DNA of 64,000 nt from Symbiodinium natans. Its lineage: Eukaryota > Sar > Dinophyceae > Suessiales > Symbiodiniaceae. Below the pieces are notes generated by a model. That model ran no database searches and was not told where the DNA came from. It saw only the letters and a program-made list of their open reading frames with translations. This document shows positions 11,052 to 19,744 of this stretch, one piece after another. Made by a program: the position numbers and the translations under genes. Where the stretch lies: the NCBI GenBank assembly GCA_905221605.1, contig CAJNDS010001646.1:212001-276000 (forward strand), given 5' to 3'. How positions within the stretch are numbered: position 1 is the stretch's first letter; every line of letters starts with the position of its first letter.

Positions 11052-13148
11052 CTAAACCAATCGGCACATGTTACATGTTGCAGATCCCCCCGACAACTTT
11101 ACCCGAATCCCGGCTGACAGTCCCTGCAAGCCCTCAACAAACAACTTCACTGCAGCCCAAACAATGAACCCGCAAAGCCCGCCTGAGAAAAGAAGTGGAA
11201 ATGCCAGGGAGACGGCAGGGGCAGCCACAGCGCAAAAGAAGCCGAAGACCTCAACTCCACGACCATTTTGACAGGTTCCTGCTCTGCGCTGCTCCTATTC
11301 GAGTAGCAGCAGCGGCTCGAGGAGTAGGAGCAGCCAACAACCCCATGCCTCACTCTATGCTGCGATAGCCACTGTACTCATGCCATGAGATCAGGGCCTT
11401 GGCACACTGTCTCTATCTCTGCATAGTAGGCGATGAATGCCCCTCCCGGTCCATTCACATGCCCGGTCTCTAGTGCACACTTCCACACGGCTTGTGCCAA
11501 GTTCTGCCGAGAGGCTAACGTGAACTGCGGTACGCACATGGCGGTGACGATGGCAACTGCAGCGCAGAGACTGCTTGCACTGACCCTTGCAGATGTCATG
11601 GCTGGCAGCCACGATTCATGGGTTAGTGTTAGTCTGTTGCAGACGAGGGGCTCGAGACCAGGCTCACGCGCATGACCCGATTCGCGCATGAGCCAGCCTT
11701 TACGCGATCGCCAAAGCTCTTGAAGTCTTGAACTGAGTAGAAGATGGCCATCATGATGATGGGCATGCCTGATGAAAGAAGAGATCACTAGTGCCACTAG
11801 GGGCGACTGGGGGTCCCTTCAACCTTGAAGCCTCAACCGCCTCAACCGCCTCAACCGCCTCAACTTAACCGCCTGAAAGCGTGTGCGATCTGGTCAATGC
11901 CAAGCTGCTCAAGACGATGTTTACGAGCACGAGGCTGGAGACCAGCGCTGGCACCCAAAGGCTCTTTTCGCCGGTCCACTCCCACACCTTCTGGTCAGAG
12001 AAGGCTTCGTTGAAGTTAGCCGGCGAGTAGGTCATGGACTGCACAATGTCCTGGCTGATGAAGGTGCCGTAGCCGTAGTAGCCACAGAGCATCACGGTCA
12101 AATAGAGGCTGCCGCAGGTGGCGATGGCTGCAAACATGGCGCGCGGAAACTGCTCCGGCTGCTTCATGTCCTGCTTAAGTCGTCTGAACCTCTGCTGCAT
12201 TCCCACTCCCAAATCCCAAACCCCCAAATCCCGCCCCCCAATACTCCCCCCAATACTCCCCCCTCAAGTGGTCCTGCAGGATGGCAGGGACCATGGGCTG
12301 GTAGGTGACTGCACCGATGCAAGTCGCCAGGACGATCCCCAGGGACATCCAGGACTCCTTCTCACAGAGAAGCTTTCTGAAAGTTTTATGGGGCACCCTT
12401 TTTTTGGGAGGGGGGGAGGGGCTTTGCTTTGTGAGAGGAGCGCCTCCGGCCAGGCCGAGTGCAGGTCTCGGCGCTGCTCCTGGTCCCAGGCCTGCCAGTG
12501 GTGGGCATCGAGGATGGACTTGCCGATGATGACGGCCGCCAGCCCACAGGCTGCTAAGAAGCCCAGAGGAACCAACCTCGAGAGGCTGGAGAGGTCTCTG
12601 GTGAGTGCAAGGCACACGAAGACGGGATAGAGGATCGGGATCCAGAAGCGTTTGTCCAAGGCTTGATGGCTGATGTTCTCAAGCTGCATGCCAATCAGGA
12701 CCGCGTAAGCTGAGTAGACGCCGAAAAGAAAGATGTTGGTGACCACAGCTGTGAGGATTTGACCCACGGGGCCCCATGCCTCCCGGCCCAAATCTTCGTA
12801 GGTGGACATGGGGATTCTCCCTTGGCTTGCCTGGCTTGCCATGAAGGCCTTCCACATGTAGAGGCCGCTTTCCATGGAGCAGACGACGACCAGTAGAAGG
12901 ATCAAGGAGCTCATCAACCAACCACCCCGAAGCGGTAGTTGAGGTAAGGCCATAATCCCCGCTCCGATCACGACCGTCACCAGGTTCACGTACGTCTTGA
13001 ATGTGCTCAGCTTTCCCTTCTTCCCCTGTCCCATCGGCTCCGTGGGCTCTGTGTTCTGGTCTTTGCTCAGGGACGGTGAGCTTTGAGGGCTTCCAGCCTC
13101 AACTCCAGCAAAATTTGGAACTATGGAGACAATCTCGTCCATGGCCAT
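11052..13148 (-). CDS. Amino acid/auxin permease family transporter
   Basis: Start ATG at 13148 (MAMDEIVSIVPNF). Exon 1 (12444-13148) has a charged N-terminus, then STFKTYVNLVTVVIGAGIMA LPQLPLRGG, the family's first membrane segment, and four more. Exon 2 (12266-12372) reads LGIVLATCIGAVTYQPMVPA and exon 3 (11909-12183) LKQDMKQPEQFPRAMFAAIA, a conserved family signature. Exon 4 starts at 11768 (MPIIMMAIFYSVQDFKSFGD). Candidate C-terminal exons are near 11490-11585 (SLCAAVAIVTAMCVPQF) and 11052-11272 (FGFFCAVAAPAVSLAFPLLF). Introns 1-3 read as GC-AG, GA-AG and GC-AG, each restoring frame. The protein should move amino acids across a membrane by proton coupling; substrate and membrane are unknown. 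The last two junctions are unresolved, and the 11378-11599 frame might instead be a separate small ORF. Confidence 0.85.
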
Positions 13149-13567
13149 ATTGGTGCAAAGTGGAGCAGCTTGATGCTTGAGGGGGGAAGCTGGTGCAACA
13201 CACCGATGCAGCTTGAGCAAGCACGCAGAAGAGGCAGCAGGCGAGCGCAACAACACAACGTTCTGACCAAAAGTGGCAGGGGGTTGCTCTTTGAGGTTGA
13301 CAGCTGCTAATTACAGCCTTTCGGTCGAATAAGCAACGCGTTCGAGCACTGGGTACGTGAGACTCCGTTGGTGACAATTGCCTAGTCTCGACATTGCTTG
13401 ATCCTATGCTGCAGGTCCCTGATTTGCGTTCTGTTTTCTGATTCCACCGAGGGGCTCAGGACTTCAGGACTCAGGGCAGTAGGTCTCAGTAGGTCAGTGG
13501 CTAGGACTCATGGTTACAGAGCCACGGACTGGTGTTGGGCATTAGGGCTCCTGAACCTGTTTCGTCT

Positions 13568-13697
13568 CAGGGACTGGTCTTGCTTTGTTGCCTCGGACTG
13601 TGCAGAAGCGGTCGCGGGGCACATGCCTGTCTTCCTTTTTCGCGCCGAGGACAACAGCTTTTGCTACACAAGCGCTCTGAAACGGAGATGCGAGTAG
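13568..13697 (+). CDS. Possible plus-strand terminal exon
   Basis: After a TTTCGTCTCAG acceptor the plus frame reads RDWSCFVASDCAEAVAGHMP then VFLFRAEDNSFCYTSALKRR and stops at 13697. Composition is protein-like, and the frame is better than the minus-strand alternatives. The upstream exon was not found; the sequence just before it is a loose repeat of AGGACTCAGG-type words (13450-13520). Function is not recognised. Confidence 0.3.
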
Positions 13698-13937
13698 GCC
13701 GAAATGCTGAGCAGCCAATTCCAAAGGCACAGCTGTCTTCAGCGCAGCTAGACCACTGCAGCACACAACCCTAAAAGATTCCCAAAAGCCCCACACATCA
13801 AACCATCGGAATCAGAAGTCGCCCCAGAGCCTGTCGGGCTTCTTTCGGTTTCCGGAGGTCAGCGCAGCAGGGGATCAGACCACAGCGTCACGGGACCTCC
13901 TTCCAGAGCGGATGATTCCGACACGCTGCTTGTGCTT

Positions 13938-16478
13938 TTACTTCCCCGAATGTTCAGTCTCGTGGATGTGATCTACTAGTAATGGTAGTAGAAGTACTGT
14001 GCAATCATGTATAGTAGGAACAGTGATATCAGTCATCCTTTTTCGGTTATCGTGATAGCAATAGTACGTGTAATCGTACTCAGAACAGCAATAGCAATAT
14101 GAACTGTACTGACCATAGCAGCAATAAGAACCGTTACAGTGCGAATCAATCCTCATCGCAACCAGAGCAGTCTTATCATGAGGAAGGACCATGCCAATAT
14201 TCGTATGGCGATGAAAGGTAAATGCCATACTAACAAGCTCCATGCAGGGCACGATGGAAATCATACTGACATGAGGATGGCGAAAGAGTCTGTGCTCTTC
14301 TGGGGTGGCTGTGAGGCAGGCAAGCCCCTTTTCCTGGTGCGTTCGTGCGATCTGGTTTAAAACAGAACAACCAGCCTCGTTGTTGGGGCATCCGGGCATT
14401 CCCGTGTGCAGCCCATTCGGCTGCTCACGAGAAAGACGGAAAGACAGGTCAGTTGGATCGGCAAGTGACAGGTGCAGCTGCTGCAATTCAACGTCAACCT
14501 GCACTCAAAGACTATATAGCAGCACAGAGCGGACAGAGGTTTTCTCTGTCTCATACAAGGCCGTAGTCATGCATGGAGGACTCCTTGTACTTGTCTAAGC
14601 CAATTTTCTTGAGGGGCCTGGAAATCCCATCTGCTGATTTCACCTCCTGGTACTTGGCGTTGGCGATCTGCAATGCCTCTTCGTGGCTCTTTCCCTCCAT
14701 GCGGTGGTGCGAATAGCGAACTTCATGTGCGAAGACAGGGATCCATTCGTCGAAGAACCTGGGTTGGAACTTCATCGTTTTTGCAGCCAAACAAAACAAA
14801 GGAAGGCAGCCGACTTGCAGTTCCCCCTTCTAACTGCCAACGCCGAGGAGCTTGTCAATAGAGCCTGGGCCAGTCATGCTGGTACGCTTCGAGGTCAAAG
14901 GGGACTTGGACCCCACCAGCCACATGGGATGCTCTCCGCCATCGGCTTTGTCGAGTTGCGACGGTTCACCTGTAGATGGGTGAGCCTCCACCCAGCCAGT
15001 GAAATGGTGGTAGGGGTTGTTGTACCACAACATGACGCGATAGACGGGGACTTTGCAGCAATTCGAAGCCACGTGCTGTTCCATCGAATTCCCGTCGTTT
15101 CGGTTTGCATGCGTGGTGTGCACCATCAACATGCAGCTCTTCAGCCCACTTCCCCCTTGCTGCATACCCATGGCATAGCGCCGCCCAGGCGGCGGGTACG
15201 GGTAGTGCGGGACGAAGTGCCAGAGATCCACCTTCTGGGCACGGCCCGGGTAGTGCTTGCCCCGGGAGATGATCTCCCTGCTGATCTTCGAGCTGCGTGT
15301 CGGGTCTTGCTCGTTGATGTCCGCGCAAGTGGTGCTGATTTGGTTCACAAAGCGATGGTCCAAGTCATCCAGCCATGGATTGCAGTTGATGTAGTACTTG
15401 TACCATGGCATGATGAGCCACATTGTGGAAAGGATCCACATGACCTCGAGCATGCCCTGTCGGCAGGTCTGGCCCATGACCGACACGTAGATGTCAGGAA
15501 GGTGCAAGATGATCCAGGGGCCGTTTCGGTAAGGATCAATCGCCCTCATGCTCCGCCACACCGCGCCGAAGCGGCAACTGCAAATGCAGAAGGTGATGCC
15601 GAAGATCCAATAGAAGACCTGCGTTCTCAGAGAAAGTACGCCAAGTCATTCTTCGGGTGTCTCCTACCTTATAAACGCCCACCAAACCAAACAACTCTCA
15701 ACAACAAATACCCCCAAAAATATTGGGGCAAGAAGCGTAGTCCAACATCAGCGACACAAGGGCCAGGATTCCAGCAGGCAGGTAAAGGACGAAGACCAGC
15801 ATGAAGGACACCCAGAACATGGCGGTGCGCTCAAAGGAATCTGTTCCAGCCTTCACACATGCCACGTAGGATCTCACCACGACCATTGCAGGAAACTGGA
15901 GCAGGAGCATCGGCAAGAAGAGCACCTTGAGGACCGAGTGAACCCAAACATTGGGGTACACAAGCCTTATAGACTACTATACAAATTCCCATCAAGGTCA
16001 TATGACCCAGGAACTATAACTCCTACTGAGGTCATATGACCCCTGAGCCCTTCTAGGGCTCATTTCTCGTCCCCCCAAGGCACAAGCATCTTGGGAAGCA
16101 TCCAAAGAGCGGTGGTGATCATGGCGTAGCGAGCAGCGCATGCTGCCAAGCCCGACTCGTCAGTCCTTGGGGCGCCGAGAAAGGAACCCTCAAAGGGTTT
16201 CGAGGTTCAGAATACCTTGAAACGGATATGACCCCAATTTTAGGGTTCATTTGGCTTTCAAGGGTCGTCCATGCCTGATCCTTGCTTGTGTCTGAGCCGT
16301 CCGATTCCTGGAGTGACACGCCGCCCGCTTTCTTGATGGCGCGGATGTGGGCCATGCATCGTGCCGACTCGCCATTCAAACGCATGCGCGTCGCCTCATC
16401 TACGGTAACCTTCTCCCACTGCCGCTCCTCCACAGACACCTCCGCCATAGCTTGGACTGAGGACCCCCCAGTTCCCAT
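13938..16478 (-). CDS. Multi-pass membrane protein of unknown function, six exons
   Basis: Start ATG at 16478 (MGTGGSSVQAMAEVSVEERQ). Exons: 16267-16478, 16084-16165, 15737-15925, about 14890-15618, 14557 to about 14812, 13938-14498. The joins at introns 1-3 and 5 restore the frame with donors GA, GT, GC and GT. Exon 3 carries two hydrophobic segments (VLFLPMLLLQFPAMVVV and MFWVSFMLVFVLYLPAGILA) and exon 4 two more (VFYWIFGITFCICSCRF and MLEVMWILSTMWLIMPWYKY). A soluble part follows with WHFVPHYPYPPPGRR and FAHEVRYSHHRMEGKSHEEA. The last exon is rich in Tyr and Cys (YCCYGQYSSYCYCC) and His. An N-terminal MG could be myristoylated, but this is speculation. I do not recognise the family. The junction between exons 4 and 5 is ambiguous. 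Confidence 0.7.
15926..16083 (-). mobile_element. Introner, family A, 158 bp, GT-AG
   Basis: Fills the second intron of the multi-pass membrane gene exactly. The minus strand begins GTGCCTTGGGGGGACGAG and ends GGTCCTCAAG; the next exon base run is GTGC, duplicating the donor. It contains two copies of the internal word GTCATATGACC and both ACTCCTACTGAGG and TTCCCATCAAGG variants, suggesting an internal duplication. Confidence 0.85.
16166..16266 (-). mobile_element. Introner, family A, 101 bp, GA-AG
   Basis: Fills the first intron of the multi-pass membrane gene. The minus strand begins GACCCTTGAAAGCCAAATGA and ends GGCGCCCCAAG. Exon TGGAC joined to GACTGACGAG gives WTTDESG in frame. GAC is present at both edges, consistent with a 3-bp target duplication that also provides a GA donor. 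Relative to the copy at 15926-16083 the element is inserted in the opposite orientation: its ATGAACCCTAAAATTGGGG end is at the donor side here. Confidence 0.8.
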
Positions 16479-16984
16479 CCTTGAGAATCTGAGAAGCTTC
16501 CATCACATGGGTTCGGTTTGAGGCAACACTCACTTCTACAGAAGGGCATGTTGCCGTTGGGTTAAAGGAGTTTCTTAGACATCACAACTGCAAGCTCACA
16601 GAGCTGGCAACCTCCAGCTGGGATGGTCCGAAGGAGATCTTAACGAACCGCACCAAGCGCACACAGCAGCCAAGAGGTGCGCCTCCTCGTCCCCTCAACC
16701 CTGCATTTTTTTCCTTCCCTCCGAGGAACAGACCCTCTTAAACCATCCTTTTAAGACAACGATGGCGATTTGGGGTCTAGGACCTTGGGATGTTTTCCAT
16801 CCCTGGAGGCCAAAATCCCCAACAGCCCATATTATGGCTCCCCATCTGCATCCCTGCCTTGGAGATCGCAGGGATGCACTTTGTCCCATGGACCTCGTTC
16901 GGGGCTTCGGACTTTTCAGGATCCTAGAGAAAGAGACCCCAACATACCCCAATCATCCCAGCTACAGACCGGGGGCCTTTTATA

Positions 16985-17195
16985 TTAGGGGGAAGGGATC
17001 AACGCTGCAGTGACGTCTGGCATCTGTGGGCGAGGAGCGTAAGGGCCGCTGTGGCATTTGCCGGCATCAGCGACACGCTCGCGCCATGTCAGAGGGGATT
17101 GCAAGGCTTGCTCGAGGCTCTCAAAAAAATTGCGAGTACATGTTGTCAGGCGATGCACATCTGTCTTCGCGTGCTGCAAGGCCCACTTGATTCAG
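16985..17195 (-). CDS. Terminal exon, unknown protein
   Basis: The minus frame reads KWALQHAKTDVHRLTTCTRN then FFESLEQALQSPLTWRERVA DAGKCHSGPYAPRPQMPDVT and stops at 16985. Amino acid composition is protein-like over 66 residues and the other frames are poor. The upstream exon is not identified; a possible piece lies near 17460-17560. The separating DNA (17230-17450) is AT-rich with a TA microsatellite. Function unknown. Confidence 0.4.
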
Positions 17196-17814
17196 AAAGA
17201 AACAAACGTGGACAAACGGAGCTTTGAAAATGCTTACAATAGGCTTTTTATGAGTTAAGTCATGACCTGGTCCTGCAGAGTAGTTTTGAGCCAGGGGGGC
17301 CCACGGTTAGATGAGATGACATTGTCGATTGACAATACTGGTAAACAATATGTATGTATATATATATATATCTATATAAGAGTATAGTGTATTGGTAAGA
17401 AGAATACTGTATCTCAGTAAGAGTTATAGAAGTATTCATAAGAATACCAACGATAATCATGACCTTGACAAGTCGGTTGTGGCATGTCGTATTACCATTA
17501 TCAGCAGAAGCTTCGGGCCGTGCGAGTTTTGGTCCACCGCCCGGGCTCACTGCAGCATGGCAACCGCTGCGTCCCGGGCCGAGTCCGGTCGAACACCTTT
17601 ATTCCGTGTGACTCACCCTAAACCCTGAACCCTACACCCTCCTGTGACTCACCATCCTAGTCGACGAGGCCGGCATGGACTAAGCTTGGGCTGCAAGCCA
17701 AGCAACGAGCCCCAAAACTTCGTGGAAAACAAGTGTGTGCGCACGCCCCCCTCCTCCCCCCTCCCTCTCCCCCCCAAAAAAACAGCAAAAGAAACAAAAA
17801 CGCCACCCGAATTT

Positions 17815-17975
17815 CAAACAACTGCTACGTCTGCAGCATCATCTTTCACGGCAGGTCTGCGGCCGTTCTGAGAGACGGGCTTTGGCCTCACTATGTACAG
17901 CTGCTGGGCGTGCCTGGTGTGGAGAACACTTGCAGGCCGTACGAGTACGTCTTCGCCAGCGAGTCGAAGGGGGAC
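17815..17975 (+). CDS. Exon fragment, weak resemblance to IP3/ryanodine receptor tail
   Basis: The plus frame reads NNCYVCSIIFHGRSAAVLRD then GLWPHYVQLLGVPGVENTCR and PYEYVFASESKGDFLT. The order NxCxxC, then a W-x-Y segment, then T-x-x-YEYV loosely recalls the C-terminal zinc-finger-like segment of inositol-trisphosphate and ryanodine receptor channels. The resemblance is by eye only and may be chance. No pore segment was found nearby. The neighbouring poly-C/A tract (17740-17790) is noncoding. Confidence 0.25.
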
Positions 17976-18413
17976 TTCTTGACGCTTGCCTGCTACGACT
18001 TTAATCTCACAGAAATTAATTTAAAAACGATTCGAGTGCGTGCACAGCGCCAGGGTCTCTACGGTCAGAGGGTTTGAGCTAGCGGGGCTTCGGTTAAGCG
18101 TAGTTCCTACTTTCGTACCAATAATAACGAAAGCAAGAGCCGCATCAGCGTCTAGTTGATGCGCCCATGGTTCATCGAACACTTCAAGTCTTTGAACATC
18201 CCAATTTTGAACATGCCAAGCTTTCTCGACCCTTTGGCCACCTCCTTTTTCGCTACACAAAGCAGTTTCAACAGCTGACCTTTCCCTTTTGGGCATAGCG
18301 CCTTCGCTGTAGGGACTGCATGTTGAAATGCAAGACATTTCGCCCTTATCATCATCCTAAGCCCTTGAAGTCCCTTGATACCCCGCGGTCTTCCGCCTCA
18401 GGAGAAGGTATTT

Positions 18414-19195
18414 TCAGGTGACATCCACCGCATCACGAGAAGCTGCAGCGATCATGATGAGCACGGTGAGGGTTGGGATGACCCATGGCTGGTCCTGTTA
18501 GACTCTAGGTGCCATTGCAGGGGGGCGTGCTTTTTAGGCATGTGGAAGTATCACCCGAGCTTGCATGCTCTATGCTGCGAACCTTCGTCGCCAGAAGCAG
18601 GGAATGCCCCTGAATATGCGTATTTTGCAACGTAGGGGTACCCCTTTTGATAGACCAAATTGAATAGAATCCCGTTGAAAGGACACCCAAAAAGGGTACC
18701 CCCATGCTTCAGGTGAAACTTGTGCCCTGGTGAGTCCTTGAGGATGCCGAAGATCATGCCAGCAGTAGCCGACGCCACGAGCGAGAGTGGAGAGCTCCTG
18801 GCTTCTGTACCCTCACTGTGACCAGGGTTACACATTGGAATGGGCACCTGTCTGAACAACAAAAAACTGCTGTGGCGCAGCCTCACTGCAGTGTCCACGT
18901 CGTCGCTGGTGTCATGGGAGCTGCCAGCGCCATCAAACAGACTGACCATGAAGCCGAGAAGGCACCCGATCAGGAGGACCGTGATGGACCAGGCCACAAG
19001 AGCCCCGATGATGATAAAGGAACCTAGGATGGCCCCTGAAAGCCCGCTAAAAAACACCTGAGAATAGAAACCTCTTAAACCCATAGGGGGGCAGGGGGGG
19101 GGGGGGGGAGAAAAAAAGTCCCAAGGGCCTACCTAGGAACCAAGCACAGCGCCATGGTTGATGCAGAGGTCGCGAATGAGCCGAAGTGGGCCCAT
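18414..19195 (-). CDS. Small membrane protein of unknown function
   Basis: Start ATG at 19195 (MGPLRLIRDLCINHGA, exon 19148-19195). A 90-bp GT-AG intron containing a poly-G run follows. Exon 2 (about 18711-19057) begins VFFSGLSGAILGSFIIIGAL, a hydrophobic pair of segments, then an acidic loop (DTSDDVDTAVRL) and SLVASATAGMIFGILKDSPG. A family G element lies next. The last exon (18414-18488) reads PWVIPTLTVLIMIAAASRDA VDVT-stop, another membrane segment. About four membrane passes are predicted. The middle junction is approximate. It is transcribed away from the plus-strand ORF at 19361, with 165 bp between their start codons. Family not recognised. Confidence 0.55.
18620..18712 (-). mobile_element. 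Element, family G (GGGGTACCC type)
   Basis: On the minus strand the sequence GGGGGTACCCTTTTTGGGTG, a middle part, and AAAAGGGGTACCCCTACG followed by TTGCAAA resemble the copies at 32306-32402 and 50936-51000. The two GGGGTACCC words and their complements give the element partial inverted symmetry. It sits between two exons of the small membrane protein gene. Confidence 0.6.
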
Positions 19196-19360
19196 GGCTG
19201 AGCTCACTGCCTTCGGCAGCCCTACAAGCCCTACCCAGTAGGGTTTCGAGCAGTTCTCACTGGAGTCTTGTGCTGCTGGTGCAAAACCTTGCAACAAGTT
19301 GCTCTGGATGCTTCAGTCTCGGCTGTCTTCCCCGGGAACCGTTTTCTCTAATTGTGAACC

Positions 19361-19744
19361 ATGAATCGCTGGCTCTCCTGGATGCTGGTGTTCTATGCCA
19401 TGCTGTTCAGTTGTCCTGGATATGAACATGAAAAATATGACATGCCAGGGCACATGGATTCCTGCCTTGTGGAGATGTGTCTGCAGAAGGTTGCAGAGGC
19501 ATCCAACTATGCAGAGGCCCATAAAATTCTCAGCCCGGCTCCCAGAGCATTCAGGGCCCTCGGCTGGCATTCGGCACTGCAGCTAAGCATCCAATTCAAT
19601 CAAGAACTGACCGAGTGGCGCTCTTTTAACTGCGAGGGTGCCGGCCGCCGGAAGGTACACGAATTGGGTATGTGCGGCTCTATGGTGCACTACGCAAAAC
19701 AGACAAAACAAGTACAAGAGTTCCAGAGATTGGGTCTTAGCTGA
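19361..19744 (+). CDS. Putative small secreted protein
   Basis: An uninterrupted plus-strand frame of 127 codons starts at an ATG in good context (GAACCATGAA). It begins MNRWLSWMLVFYAMLFSCPG, a plausible signal peptide, followed by EHEKYDMPGHMDSCLVEMCL and a helix-rich middle (LQKVAEASNYAEAHKIL). Four cysteines fall after the predicted cleavage region. The stop at 19742-19744 overlaps by a few bases the stop of the large minus-strand gene (19737). It diverges from the minus-strand gene starting at 19195. A single-exon ORF of this length is unusual here and supports a real gene, but a frame continuing into undetected introns is possible. No family recognised. Confidence 0.5.
   Translation: MNRWLSWMLVFYAMLFSCPGYEHEKYDMPGHMDSCLVEMCLQKVAEASNYAEAHKILSPAPRAFRALGWHSALQLSIQFNQELTEWRSFNCEGAGRRKVHELGMCGSMVHYAKQTKQVQEFQRLGLS

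Noticed and set aside
11883-12630. Plus-strand ORFs of 141 and 170 codons
   Set aside because: They lie opposite transporter exons whose membrane segments and family motifs are clear on the minus strand.
14683-15804. Plus-strand ORF of 373 codons
   Set aside because: It is antisense to the membrane-protein exon, where joins with neighbouring exons are in frame; the plus frame is Val/His/Arg-rich with no recognisable structure.
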